Shown here in pieces: positions 47,392-58,543 of a DNA stretch of 64,000 bases (the first letter of the stretch is position 1; each line of letters starts with the position of its first letter). The notes beneath the pieces were generated by a model, which did not search any database, was not told where the DNA came from, and saw only the letters and a list, made by a program, of their open reading frames with translations. This DNA comes from Orientallactaga sibirica. Its lineage: Eukaryota; Chordata; Mammalia; Rodentia; Dipodidae. The DNA is taken from contig JAEOAD010000005.1 of assembly GCA_036365145.1 (NCBI GenBank), positions 1,674,001 to 1,738,000 of the forward strand. Reading direction: 5' to 3'. The translations under genes were made by a program, and so were the position numbers.

Positions 47392-48627
47392 GAACTGGTA
47401 CCAGAATGTGGGATGTAGCTGAGATGAACCTGACCATGTGGATTCTGGGCTTCTGAACCTTTGGTTTTGGACGAATGGGCATGGACTTGGTACTTGCAAC
47501 TGAAGATGCCCTCTGGAGCAGTAAGCCAAGTATTATGGTCTATTCTGATGAGAATTGGAAAATGCTAAGTGCAGAGAAAACTGTATTTAGATTCTTGGCT
47601 TATGAACTTTCTAAAAGGCAAGGAAAGACTGCAGAGAATCTTTTTGGAACTGGGATACTGGCATGAGGGATGGCTGCGTTCTGCTTCCCAGGCCCAGAGA
47701 GTTTGATCAAGGATAAATCTGTAATGGATTGATGTGCTTGGCTAAAGATATGGGACTGGGAGACTTAAAATTTTAAGTTGGAAAAATTCAAGCAAGCTTA
47801 AAATTTACTGGCACAGAGACTGGTTTTAGGTCACTGATGCTGCTATTGTCAAACACATGAACAATCTTAAGGAAGATGGCCCAACTGCTTTACACTAAAA
47901 TAATATAAAGGAGGAAAGACTATGACAGAAATGCAAATTCTTTTGGAAAGAGTTGACTGAAGAAGGAACCTGCTTGTCAAGATTACAATTTATTTAGTCC
48001 CTGAATTAAGAATATGGCTGTGTCCTGCATACCTGGTATTGATTTTAGAAGCATGTACAATGCTTGAAGTGGGTGAAGTGCACACGGTTCCAGGTGTCAC
48101 TGCTGAGATGCAACATGAGGGAGAGTGTGATGACCCTGAGAGGCTGGCAAAGCCACTGGAAGATGGACAGTGGTTTGCATGGAAACCTGAAGATGTTTGG
48201 GGTACACAAGGACTGTTTAAGGGCTACTATGGAGGTTGTGGGCTCGGGATGGATGTTTTACCTTTCTATTCAGCCCAGCTGGAGGGGAAGAATTGGAAAA
48301 TCAGGAGACTGTCAGTCACCGGTTATTATGACTGATATCAGACTTGAACTGCAGATGTTTGATGTTTGCGTGATGGTTATTGAGTTTGCACTATTCCAGT
48401 CTCTCCTTGAAATACCTTATAGCAGTTGGAAATGTTTATTCTGTGCCTTTATATGTTGAAAATATACAACGTGTTTTGATTTCACAGGACTCACAACTAA
48501 GATACAATCTTGAATCTCAGACTTAAGACTTTGGAACTATCTTAAGTTGGTAAAGACTGTGGGGACCTTCAAATTTGACAATATATAATAGGAGTTGGTT
48601 ATAAATCTATTGGGGCTAGGGGTGGAA
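47392..48627 (+). mobile_element. MaLR internal region (non-coding)
   Basis: Shares ordered blocks with the interior of the second MaLR, for example GAACCTGACCATGTGGATTC near the start, AGTAAGCCAAGTATTATGG and CACCTGG-like TACCTGGTATTG. No reverse transcriptase or gag motif. Confidence 0.85.
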
Positions 48628-48927
48628 TGCAGTAGTTTGAATGGACGTCCCCCAATATATTCAGGATTTTATTAGAGTTTGTAATTTAGATCTGCAGCCA
48701 CCTTCCTGGAGGAGGGGTCACTGGGTGGATCCTAGGATCCAGCCGTAAGGTGTGGTGCTGGTGTGGCTTGGAGCTTTTCTCTCTTACCATGGACCTGTGA
48801 AAGCAGTCCAGCTTCTTCTACCATTGTGGAACTTCCCCTTGATCTTTAAGCTTCAATAACTATCCCTTCCTCCATACCTGTGCCTGATGTGGAAGTTCAT
48901 CACAGTGACCTGAGGTTGTCTATCACA
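48628..48927 (+). mobile_element. 3' LTR of MaLR provirus 1
   Basis: Begins TGCAGTAGTTTGAATGGACG (first bases mutated from TGTGG) and ends TTGTCTATCACA. It matches the 5' LTR throughout, with scattered substitutions and small indels. The divergence shows the insertion is old. Confidence 0.9.
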
Positions 48928-49245
48928 GGTAGCAAGATGGCTCAGAGGATAAAGTGTCTGTCGTACAAATGTGAGACTTGAGTTTTAATCTCCAGAACCC
49001 ACATAAAAAGCCAAAAGCTGTGGCGGGCAGGCTTCTGCAATCCCTGTATGCCTAAGAGACAGGGGACAGAGATAGAATTTTCAGGAAGTTCATGGACCAG
49101 CAAGCCTAGAAATGGAATCATGAACCACAGAAGATTCCATCTCAAAAATAAGGTGGAAGATGAGAAGCAACCCAAGAGTTGTTCTCTGATTTCCAATTAT
49201 GTACAGTGGCACATGTATGCTTACATGCGCACATATAAGCATGCA

Positions 49246-49276
<31 letters not shown>

Positions 49277-49278
49277 TA
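48928..49278 (+). mobile_element. B3-type SINE with CA tail
   Basis: Head TAGCAAGATGGCTCAGAGG, B-box region TTTTAATCTCCAGAACCC, then a long B1-like and unique body, ending in a (CA)n run at 49250-49277. It begins immediately after the MaLR. Confidence 0.75.
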
Positions 49279-50039
49279 TTCTGGCTGTTCTGAGACTACC
49301 ACTTGACTTCAGAGAAATATTGGAATGAGGAAAACTAATTGAGAGCAGGATATAATTGAATAATTGTTTTCTGGACATTTAGTGGTTGTGGGAGAAAAGG
49401 GATAACATCATATTGATTGCAGGTTTTTTCATTGGTTAAAAAAATGGATTGTAGTAGCATTCATTAAAGTGAAAATTATAAGAATAAATGTTAAATTAAA
49501 CACTCACTCTATGTCAAATATTTTAGTTGTTTTCTGCATTAAGCAATTTAACCATACAACAACTATATGAAATAAATATTATGATAATCCTGGTTTGAAT
49601 GTTAGAGACATAGAAACACATAAAATTAAGGCAAAATGAACAAATTAGCAGCAAACAGGTCCAAATACAATACATAAAGTGTTATTTCTCTCATTTGTTC
49701 CTGAGATTGTCAAATGCTAAGAGCAGTTCATGGCTCATCACTCGAGTAGATGGATAGACTCTGCTAAGTCTTCCCATGTGTTTCTCCCTCTGACTCACCT
49801 CAGAGCACACAGTGCTTCATCCAGAAGCCCAAGACTCTGGTAACTGCAAAGGAACAACTTAGATTTTTTAGAGGAGAGATGACTGTACGAAGGAAAACCT
49901 TCCCTTGATTTAAATTAGATATAACTGTTATAAAATACTTAACTTTATTGTATTTCATTGCAAGGCTATTTATCTCCATGCATTTTTCTTTGTTTTATTT
50001 TATTTCAGTAGGCATATAAAGATTAAGCTATTATTCATT
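49279..50039. other. Intergenic, nothing recognised
   Basis: A+T-rich unique-looking sequence. Confidence 0.5.
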
Positions 50040-50470
50040 ATGGCATTTTTAAATACAATTTTTTGGTTTATTTTGCCCCTCTTTCTCCTCCAGTTCTTCC
50101 CAAGAAATCTTCCTCCCACCCTGTATCCCCCTTCTGTTTACATGTCACATATGTCTTTTTTGCCCCTCCTGCTCATCTCTCTATATTCAGTCTTAGTTAC
50201 CATTCTGCTTTCATAGTTTTTATGCACATTAGCTCCCATGTATATGTATTTATAGATATTACTATAAATGTTAATATAGATATTATCGTTATTATTACAG
50301 ATAGGATCTATATCTCAGAGGCAGCATGCTGTCTTGGTCTTTTTGAGTTTGGGTCACTTCACTTAATACAATTCTTTCTAGGGCCATCCATTCTCCATGC
50401 ATTTTCAAGAAAAAGCAAAATTCCATCCTGTGTTGACTCTTTGTGTCCTTCCATCTCTGTGTGGGAGTAA
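50040..50470 (-). mobile_element. L1 3' region fragment, minus strand
   Basis: GTTTGGGTCACTTCACTTAA, TTCTTTCTAGGGCCATCCAT and TGGGAGTAATGCTCTGTGG (plus orientation) follow the order of an inverted L1 ORF2 end, preceded by a pyrimidine-rich piece typical of the L1 3' UTR complement. Old and truncated. The 135-codon plus-strand frame across it is antisense to L1. Confidence 0.6.
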
Positions 50471-50938
50471 TGCTCTGTGGCAGTAGTCAGGAGAATAATA
50501 AATGTCAGCAACAAATCACCTAAAACACTCAACTTAGGGCACAAATAGTGGACATCTTCAGAGCATGGCTTCTTCTAAGCAGATTGACACACCTAGTTCC
50601 CATCAGTGTCACTTGGGTCCAATTCATGAATAATTCATCCAATTACTCAGCACATTGTGTGCATAGCACTGGCCTAGGTGCTTGGGCTATACCAGTGAAG
50701 TGTAAAAATAGTGTTCTCTGACTATTCCAGTGCTTGCTTTTTGTACCCCACTTACCTCCTTTTCGCATGGTGCTCATGTTCTCCATGCAGACTTACAGCC
50801 TCTTGCTAAGGGAGAAGCGATGTGACGTAACTACTGTGGGATTACCTTGTTGTTGTGGAACAGCATCTGGCTGATTCTCCTTGGGAAGGCACATTTACAG
50901 GACTGGGAAGTTGGTCATGCCATATTAGGACAACAGCG
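50471..50938. other. Intergenic, nothing recognised
   Basis: Unique-looking sequence up to the second MaLR. Confidence 0.5.
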
Positions 50939-52429
50939 TGTGGTAGTGTGAACATATAACCCCAGTAGACTCAGGTGTTTCACTAAAGTTTGTCTCCAAT
51001 TGCCTAGCTGGAGGAGGTGATCCTGGGGGTGGGACCAGGGGTAGATCTTGGAGTCCAGCCCTAATGTATCACTGGGGGTGGATCTCATTTCTAGCCCAAA
51101 GTTTACAGAGTGATTTCTGAGTTCTTCTTGGGTGCCTACTGTTTTTATGCTCAACATGGAGCTGACTTCAACAGACAGATGTTACCAAGAAATACAGTAG
51201 AGTTGCTGAGATGATCTGACCATACAGACTTTGGTCTTTGGGACTTTTGTGATAGAGGAATGGGACAGTGATTGATGCTTTCTACTGAAGATGCCTTACA
51301 GAGCAGTAAACCAAGTATTATGGACTTTTCTGATGAGAGTTTGAGAATGCTAGATGAAGAGAGAACTGTATTTGGAGGCTTTGCTTGCAAACTTTCAAAA
51401 GGGGAAGGAAAGACAGCAGATGGCTTTGTTGGAAGTGAGCTCCTGGCATAAGGGTTGGATCCATTCTTCTGCTCATGCCCAGAGAGTCTGATCGAGGTTA
51501 ACTTTAAAATTAATTTTATATGCTTGGCAGAAGTTATGAAATTGAGGGATATGAGATTTAAAGTTGAAACAATTTAAACAAGTTTACAGTTACTGGTTTT
51601 TAATTTACTTAAACTGCTATTATCAAACACATTAGAAATCTTAAGGAAGATGGTCTAACTACTTTACCTTGAAATAATGCAAAGAATGCCTAAAGGGATT
51701 CCACCCAGGAAAAGATTAATTTGGTAAAAATGTAAATTCTTTTATAAAAAAAAAAGAAACTGCTCTTCAAGGTTATGATATATTTTGTCCCTGGATTAGC
51801 AAGATGGCTGTGTCCTGCTCACCTGGTATTGGTTTTAGAAGCATGAAAAATGACTGGAGTGGGTCATGAAGTGCACGTGGTTCAAGGAAGCTGCTGCTCA
51901 GACATGGCATATGAGGCAGCATGTGAAGTGTCTTACAGAAAAGCCAGTGAAGCCATTAGAAAGAAGATGGACCATGGTTTTCATGGAGACCTGAAAATGT
52001 TCTGGATATACTAGGACTGTGCAAGGACTATTTTGGAGGCTGTTGGCTCATGATGAAAGTTTTTTCTGGCTACTCAGCCCAGCTGGAGGAACAGAATTGA
52101 AAAACCCAGAGACTGTTGTCACTGGTTATGGATATCAGACTTGAACTGCAGATGTTTGATATTTGCCTAATAATTATTAACTTTGCATTGGTCCAGTCTC
52201 TCCTTGTCATGCCTTATATCAATGGAAGTATTTACTCTCATTATATGTTGGAAGTATGTAAGTTGTTTTGATTTTACAGAACTCACAGTTAAGAGACAGT
52301 CTTGGATCTCAGATGAGACTTGGGACTTAGAAACTTCCACTGGATCTGTAAGCCTGAAATAAATTCTGTTTTCCCCATAAATTATGTCTGTTTGGAAGAT
52401 AATCCCAGCAGGTAGAGCTGGCTACAACA
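50939..52429 (+). mobile_element. ERVL-MaLR provirus 2 with deleted LTRs
   Basis: Starts TGTGGTAGTGTGAACATATA and ends GAGCTGGCTACAACA. The interior parallels provirus 1 block by block. The flanks CAGCG (left) and CAGAG (right) are a 5-bp target duplication with one change, so both outer ends are original. The 5' LTR (50939-51177) lacks its polyadenylation-signal end. The 3' LTR keeps only about the last 100 bp, including AATAAA at 52359-52364. No coding capacity. Confidence 0.82.
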
Positions 52430-53606
52430 CAGAGCAAGAGGGTAATTTTGTCTGTGGGAAGGATATTCCCACTACTGTTTATTTCTGTTTGCCCACTTTA
52501 CCAAGTTGTTTGCAAGTCCCATAGTTACCTGTCCTGATGTACCACAGAACCTCCATTGCAGTAGAATGCTGCCTGCCCTTGAGTTTATACTTCCACAGAA
52601 TAGGACTGGCTCAACACTCCAAAATCGCTCAGTCCAATTAACTGATTAAAGACAAAAGGATTAAAGAAAAAAACTAACATAATCATCTTAATGGGTATAG
52701 AAAAGTTTTTAACAAATTCAAGATCCATTCACGTCCAAACATTTTTAACAAACTAAGAATAGAAGGGAAACTTCTTTATAAAATATTATAGCTAAGAGTG
52801 TATTTGACAGTGAAGGAGTGTGTGCTTTCTCCCCAAAATCAGTAAAAAGAAACTGACATCCATTCTCTTCATTCCTCTGCAGATATTATAGAGGTACTCC
52901 CTAGTACAATTGAGTTAAAAAAAAAAAAAAAAAAGAGTACAGTTAGGAGAAAATGGAAAAAATGTTTCCATACATAGACAACATCGATGTTTATGGAGAA
53001 AACCTAAGAGCTTGAAATATTTTAGTATGCTAATTCCCTCTTTTCCTTTTTGATTCTATGTCCGTTATGCAAAATTGTGGATTTCCTTAGGACATTTTTA
53101 CATGTATGTCTGCTGTGATCATAAATATCCCTCGTTTCCCTCTCTCGTTCCTTCCCTCAACTCCTACTGGTTGGTGTCCTTTCTTTTCCTATAGAACTAG
53201 AATAATTCTTGAGTTTAGAAAATCTGGAGGACAAAGGACAAGAAAAAAACCAACTGTAATTATGTAACTTAGAAATGAATCATTGAAAATTGGAATTAAA
53301 AGTCCAGAAAACATTAAATATTTATATAATCTAACAAAACATGTATGCTATACACAAAATGAAAATACTGCTGACATTTTTTTCTTGCTTTGGCTTGTAG
53401 TATGTGTGTGTGTACAGTATGTCATGTGTGGTTTATGTTCTTGTATGTACTCTTGTGGAGAGCGCTTGCCAGCAGTGGCCAGAACAGAAATTCAGATGTC
53501 CTACTCCATAGTAATTCCATCTGTTCTTATTTGAGCCAGAGTCTCTTATTGATCCTGGGGCTTGCTGATTTATTTGTGCGTTTGTTTGTTATTTGACCCT
53601 GGTAAT
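52430..53606. other. Intergenic, nothing recognised
   Basis: About 1.2 kb with an A-run at 52918-52934 and a GT-rich patch near 53403. No exon or known repeat. Confidence 0.5.
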
Positions 53607-53775
53607 CCCCTGATCTCTGCTTCTCTTTGCAAGACTGGGGTTAGTGGCATGTGTGGCCACAACCAACTATTTAAGTAGATTATGAAGATTTGAACTCATG
53701 CAGTTTCAGGCGCCCTCAGACCCTCATGATTGCACAAGAAGTGCACTGAACTGCTAAGATATCTCTTCAGGCCTA
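53607..53775 (-). mobile_element. Degraded B3/B4-type SINE
   Basis: GGGGTTAGTGGCATGTGTGG, GAAGATTTGAACTCATGC and CTGAACTGCTAAGATATCTC (plus orientation) follow the order of an inverted B3/B4 element, ending in the head complement TCTTCAGGCC. A small insertion repeats CCCTCA. Confidence 0.55.
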
Positions 53776-54227
53776 ATAGCACTGAAATTTTTAAAAGAGC
53801 TGAGGATAGTATCATGTCCATAAATTGAAAGGCTTAATATTGTTTAAGCTGTACATTTGAAATTCTTCCATATACTTTAATGATTCCAGTGAAAATCTTA
53901 GAAGCATTTTATATAAATTGATTTTACTGTGAAAATTATATGAAAAGAAACACAGTGGAAGAACAAATAAAACACAACTTCAAAGAAGGGAAACAATGGA
54001 AATGAACTTAGATGCTGGTTTTCAAAATTTAACATAAAGTGATAATAATCAGCAACATGATATAGGAAAAACAAATGGATATATACATGTATGAAATAGA
54101 GTACTTCAGAAATAGATGACTATCAGCATTGCCAGTGGCTGTTTAACAAATGTACAGTTCAAAAGAGAAAGGAAATGCTTTCAAACAAGTGACATTGGAC
54201 CTTTGAGTATCTACATAGAAACAATGT
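53776..54227. other. Intergenic, nothing recognised
   Basis: A-rich unique-looking sequence. Confidence 0.5.
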
Positions 54228-54300
54228 TAGGGCAGGAACAATATTGGTGGAGTGCTTGCCTAGCAGTGTCAAGCCCTTGGAATTGATTCCCAGAAGGATG
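54228..54300 (+). mobile_element. ID-like SINE remnant
   Basis: GGTGGAGTGCTTGCCTAGCA followed by GGAATTGATTCCCAG gives A-box and B-box regions of an ID-type tRNA(Ala)-derived SINE. It is short and diverged. Confidence 0.6.
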
Positions 54301-54955
54301 GAGAAAAGGAGGGAGCTGGCAAGGCAACTTGAGCTGTATCTTATACTATATCCACAAACTTAATTGCAAATAGATATGAGGCATAGTTAAGTATATAATC
54401 TAAATATATGCAAAAATATGCCATCTAGATATAATTCTATGTGAGAAATTAGGAGAAAATCAATGTAGCCTTGGGTTAGGTGAAATGTTCTTAGATAATA
54501 GCCCAAAAGCACGTCCCATAAAACGACATGATTACTGTATGCATTGGTTGTTAGTGTGATGGGCAGTGATGTGTGGATGTTAGAAAACGTCCATGTTGCA
54601 TTTTCCATGAGGAAAATGGAAAGTGCCAGGTGTTAGATTCTCGCCATCAGTCGTTCTTGCTTGGATCCAGCTGGACTTGTCTGGACTTGATACTGCTCCA
54701 CTGTCAATGAAACAGAGCTTCTTTTCCAAAGCTTACTGCTGCGTTTCTATGGTAATCACACTTAATATCTTTCAGAAACCCTGAAGGACACAGTCCAGAC
54801 TTACTGAAGTGCACCATCCAAGGCCTTTCTCTCTTCTCCAATCTCAGACCCCACAACTTCAAATTTGGCTGTGTAAATACCAGTAAGACTTGTAAGACTC
54901 GAAGTTTCTAGACTACACCTTATACAGTGCCATTGAAAACAGCATCCCTTCCATG
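54301..54955. other. Intergenic, nothing recognised
   Basis: Unique-looking sequence. Confidence 0.5.
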
Positions 54956-55850
54956 TTAGGGAGATGGCTCAGTGGTTAAAAGTGCTTGCAGAGCAAACAT
55001 GAGGACCTGAGTTCAATGAGTCTATATAAAATATAACACCTATACAAAAGGCTGGGGATGGGTGTCCATGCCTATGACCCCAGCACTGAGGAGGCAGGCA
55101 GGAAGACTGCTGGGTGTCATGGGAAAGGATTGATCGGGACAGCACAAACACACATCTATTCACCCCGTAGGGCTCACGTGACAGACCAAAGCACAATCGC
55201 ACCAGAACCAGTTTGAATGAACCAGTGAGCTTATCAGGTTGCATACAGAGCAGGGTGAGGGGCTGCTTAGAGGAGCAATGAAGACCTCAAACGAGCCACA
55301 CCAACAAGAAGTCTCATCACGGCCTGGATCACAGCCTCCCACAGCCCGCATTGATGGGGCTGCCTGTGTCCAGATTGCCTCCTTGGATGCTTCTCCCTCA
55401 GCTTCGTGGTGACTCAGGCAAGAGTATCACCAACAGCTCCACCTCAGCACAGGTAACAACTCCTGGGAGCTGCATCTCTGGAGTACACTGCACAGCCTGC
55501 AGCCTGCTCAGCTGGTTGGGGACTCTCTATATGACTTGCAGGCAGTGTGAGGTCTTGTAACTTTTTCCCTGATAGCTGACTTCCTGAGTTCCCTGAGCCT
55601 TCCTCCTCCCCTGAGGAAGAAATGTTTCTATTTGAGGAAATCGCTGTATACCGTATAATGAGGCTCCCTAGTCAAGCTAGTCTAAGAGATCCGGGTTCAG
55701 TGAGGCACTCTGTCTCGGGAAACAAGTCACAAGAATGATGGAGGACACTGGAGTCTTCTTCTGGCCTCGGGCACACCCATGTGTTCACAGCACATGTACA
55801 CCCTCCCCCACAATCACACACGCACACACCACATCCCAGAGTGCAATTAC
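54956..55850 (+). mobile_element. B3-type SINE split by an insertion
   Basis: The left block (54956-55122) has head GGGAGATGGCTCAGTGG, GAGGACCTGAGTTC and CCCCAGCACTGAGGAGGC. The right block (about 55665-55850) continues with AGCTAGTCTAAGAGATCCGG, GAGGCACTCTGTCTC and the CA-rich 3' end. Together they make one plus-strand B3-type SINE interrupted by about 540 bp. Confidence 0.6.
55123..55664 (-). mobile_element. LTR-like insert inside the B3 SINE (unclassified)
   Basis: About 540 bp of G+C-richer sequence sits exactly between the halves of a B3 SINE. On the minus strand it ends with a degenerate polyadenylation-like GATAAGCTCACTGG, which would suit an inverted solo LTR. Termini and target duplication are unclear. 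The 69-codon plus-strand frame inside has no known protein. Confidence 0.35.
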
Positions 55851-55995
55851 TTTGTTGTTTCTGAATGAAAATATGCTTGAATTAATCATGTAAAATGATA
55901 TATTAGGAAAAATGTCTTTGAAATTAATCTCTCCAGCCCTCATGTCAGTTTTAGAGGAGAACTTTAAGCCTTCCTTGGTAAGAAAATAATTCTCA

Positions 55996-56213
55996 GGGCT
56001 GGAGAAATGGCTCAGCAGTTAAGGCACTTGCCTGCAAGGCCTGATAACCCATGTTCGATTTCCCAGCACCCACATAAAACCAGATGCACAAAGTTGCACA
56101 TACGTCTGGAGTGCAGTTGCAATGGCTGGAGGCTCTGGTGCACCCATTCCATCTGTCTGTTTCTCTTGTCTCTATCTTCTCTCTATCTGTATCTTTATGC
56201 TACATTTAAAAGT
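55996..56213 (+). mobile_element. DIP-like SINE
   Basis: Head GGGCTGGAGAAATGGCTCAG, B-box TGTTCGATTTCCCAGC, CAGATGCACAAAG and GGCTGGAGGCTCTGG. The tail is mostly lost (TACATTTAAAA). Confidence 0.9.
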
Positions 56214-56520
56214 GTAATGTACTACAGCTTAAGGAAGATAAAGCAGAAAGTCCACAACACTCTCAGTCTATTAAAGGAACTGAATTTGTTATAAAACCAA
56301 ACATAAAAATTAATGCTCAGATAGTTCTTCAGTGGATTCTAGCAAGCACATGTAGAAGAAATAGCAAGATTACCATCATTACTTATAAGGCTTGGATACT
56401 AAAAGTAAGGAGGAGTACTGCTTGGAGGTGGAAGGATCGCGCCTCAACTCTTTAAATGATGCTAGCTTACCCTACTACAAAAGCATTGCATGAAGCAGCA
56501 GACTTAAGTCTGTAAGCAAG
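56214..56520. other. Intergenic, nothing recognised
   Basis: Short unique-looking stretch. Confidence 0.5.
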
Positions 56521-56640
56521 ACTGGAAAGAAGGAGAGAGGGAGGGAGGGAGAAAGATGGAGAGAAGGAGGAAGGGAGGAAGGAAGGAAGGAAGGAAAGAA
56601 CGAAGGAACGAAGGATGGAAGGATGGAAGGAAGGGGACAA
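56521..56640. repeat. (GGAA)n-type purine microsatellite
   Basis: About 120 bp of GGAA/GGGA repeats drifting into GAAC and GGAT variants. The minus-strand Ser/Pro-rich frame across it is an artefact. Confidence 0.95.
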
Positions 56641-56825
56641 AAGAGATAAAAGTAAAAACTGCCATTTTTCATATACAGAGAAAAAATAATAAATAATATA
56701 TTAGCAGGTCATGTTTAGCAATAGGTAAGAAGCACAGTAAATTGTGACCTTTTAGAATACAGCCCATATTACACATAAGCATTCTAAATTCAATGACCAA
56801 AATTTAGTATTTTAATGGAATTAAG

Positions 56826-57220
56826 TGTTGTGGACACTTCACCTTGTGGGATGAATATCCAAACCAGGCACAGTCCATGAGAAGAAGGGATTTATTGGAA
56901 ACTTAAAGATGCATGGGGAAGTTCCATTTATGGTAGATGAAGCTGGCTCCCATTCATAAATGCAAGAAGAGAGAAAAACTGTGGCAAGCAAACACCAGCA
57001 CCAGCACACACACCAAAGGCAGCAGGCAGCGGGGCCACACGAGCTCAGGCTGTTCTGCACACCTCTGGGCTAGAAATCAGATCCCTCTGCAAACACATCT
57101 TAGGCTGGACCCCAGGATCCCTCCCCATTGACACCTCCTCTTCCCAGGCAGCTGGAGATCCAAGTTACAAGCTTTAATAAAATGCCTGAGTCTATGGGGA
57201 CATACATTCAAACTACCACA
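56826..57220 (-). mobile_element. Solo MaLR LTR with perfect 5-bp target duplication
   Basis: On the minus strand it begins TGTGGTAGTTTGAATGTATG (ending at 57220) and ends GTCCACAACA (56826). An AATAAA complement lies near 56891-56896. Both sides carry TTAAG (56821-56825 and 57221-57225). At 395 bp it is longer than the LTRs of proviruses 1 and 2 but shares their start. No interior remains, consistent with LTR-LTR recombination. Confidence 0.92.
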
Positions 57221-57225
57221 TTAAG

Positions 57226-57631
57226 ACAAAAAACTAAAAACACACAGACTTGTGGAAAGTGAAACATGAGAATCCCAATCTGAAGTGCCCCATGAAAGCA
57301 CAACTGAAGGGAAGTACAGAAACTGGGACTTAGATACAATGTTGTTGGGAATATAACATCGCACAGTTATTTTGAGAACATGTGTGATGAATTTTGTAAA
57401 ACTAAATACCCGTCTACCTCATGTTATTTCTGTAAGTGTGGAAGAGCATGCGGATGGTGGTAATATTCTGTATCTTGTTAGAAGTCTGTGTTACACGGGG
57501 GACTGCATAAGTTAGCACCTCTGAAATGGTATTATTAAATTTCCTATCACCACGTGCGGGAGTTTTACCAAAGAACATGAAGACTAAGTGAGCATCAAAA
57601 TCCAGTTATCAAGAGGTGTGATGAAATTTTA
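57226..57631. other. Intergenic, nothing recognised
   Basis: Unique-looking sequence. Confidence 0.5.
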
Positions 57632-57640
57632 TGAAAGCAA

Positions 57641-57870
57641 CCCTTTTTATTTTTGATATTTTTATTTATTTATTTTCCAGCAGAGAGAGAGAGAGAGGAG
57701 ACAGACAGACGGAGAGAATGGGTTCACCAGGGCCTGCAGCTTCTGCAAACCAACTCCAGATGCATGTGCCACTTTGTGCATCTGGCTTTTGTGTGGGTAC
57801 AGGGAAATTGAACCCAGGTTGTTAGGCTTTGCAGGCAAAGGCCTTAACTGCTCAACCATTTCCCCAGCCC
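57641..57870 (-). mobile_element. DIP-like SINE with target-site duplication
   Basis: Reverse copy with GA tract and body. The head complement ends ATTTCCCCAGCCC. The 9-bp flanks TGAAAGCAA (57632-57640 and 57871-57879) are perfect. Confidence 0.92.
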
Positions 57871-57956
57871 TGAAAGCAAGTGTTTTGATGCTTGAAGTTT
57901 ACACTGAAATATACTAAAAAGGTTTATTATTCAGAAAATATAAAAAGTGTGAATAT

Positions 57957-58205
57957 GGGCTGAAAAGATGGCTTAGTGGTTAAGGCGCCTGTCTCCTAAG
58001 CCTAAAGAATGCTGGTTCCAATCTCCAGTGGTTCCAATCTCCAGGTCCCACGTTAAGCCAGATGCAAAGTGACGCAAGGGCACAATGCCACACTTGACCA
58101 CAAGGGGGTGCATTCATTCACAGCAGCTGAGAGACTGCTGGTGTGCCCATCTCCATCTGTCTTCCTCTCCCTCTCTGTCTGTCTCTCTCTGTGTCTCTCT
58201 CCAAA
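57957..58205 (+). mobile_element. Variant DIP-like SINE with target-site duplication
   Basis: Second complete copy of the variant at 36232: GGTTCCAATCTCCAG appears twice in tandem (second copy at about 58029), and the body contains CACAATGCCACACTTGACCA. Perfect 14-bp flanks AAAAAGTGTGAATA (57942-57955 and 58206-58219). Confidence 0.93.
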
Positions 58206-58344
58206 AAAAAGTGTGAATAAATAAAAACTCATAGAATGTCTCATTATAAATACAAGTAATGATAGGAACTTAGTAAAACTCATAAACATAATGTACAAAA
58301 AGGAAATATAAATTTCAACAAGCAGAAATAAAAAGTCAGTCTCA

Positions 58345-58543
58345 GGGCTGGAGAGATGGCTTAGCCATTAAGGCACTTGCCTGCAAAGCCTAAGGACCCT
58401 GGTTCATTTCCCCAGGACCCACATAAGCCAGATGCACAAGGTGACGCATGTGTCTGGAGTTCATTTGCAGTGGCTAGAGACCCTGGTGCCCCCATTCTCT
58501 CCCTCTCTATCTGCCTCTCTCTCAAATAAATAAATAAAATATT
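58345..58543 (+). mobile_element. DIP-like SINE
   Basis: Near-consensus copy, with GGCTGGAGAGATGGCTTAG head, CAGATGCACAAGGTG body and AAATAAATAAATAAA tail. AAAAGTCAGTCTC (left) and AAAAGGCAATCTC (right) look like the target duplication with two changes. Confidence 0.93.

Larger units (their letters stand above)
47097..48927 (+). mobile_element. Near-complete ERVL-MaLR provirus 1
   Basis: Two LTRs of about 295 and 300 bp bracket a 1.24-kb interior. Just inside the 5' LTR the sequence TGGTACCAGAATGTGGG is a likely primer-binding site of the tRNA-Leu type used by ERVL elements. A purine-rich GGGGCTAGGGGTGGAA precedes the 3' LTR. The flanks GGGAG (left) and GGTAG (right) are a 5-bp target duplication with one change. 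The interior has no gag or pol; MaLRs are non-autonomous and were copied by ERVL enzymes. Internal frames up to 131 codons show no known protein. Confidence 0.88.

Noticed and set aside
48039..48459. Overlapping 98- and 131-codon plus-strand frames as a retroviral gene
   Set aside because: They lie in a MaLR interior, which is non-coding in this family, conflict with each other in frame, and show no gag, protease or polymerase motif.
5486..58543. tRNA genes suggested by A- and B-box matches
   Set aside because: All such matches lie in DIP-like, ID or B3/B4 SINE heads, which derive from tRNA. None has a complete cloverleaf with acceptor stem outside a SINE.
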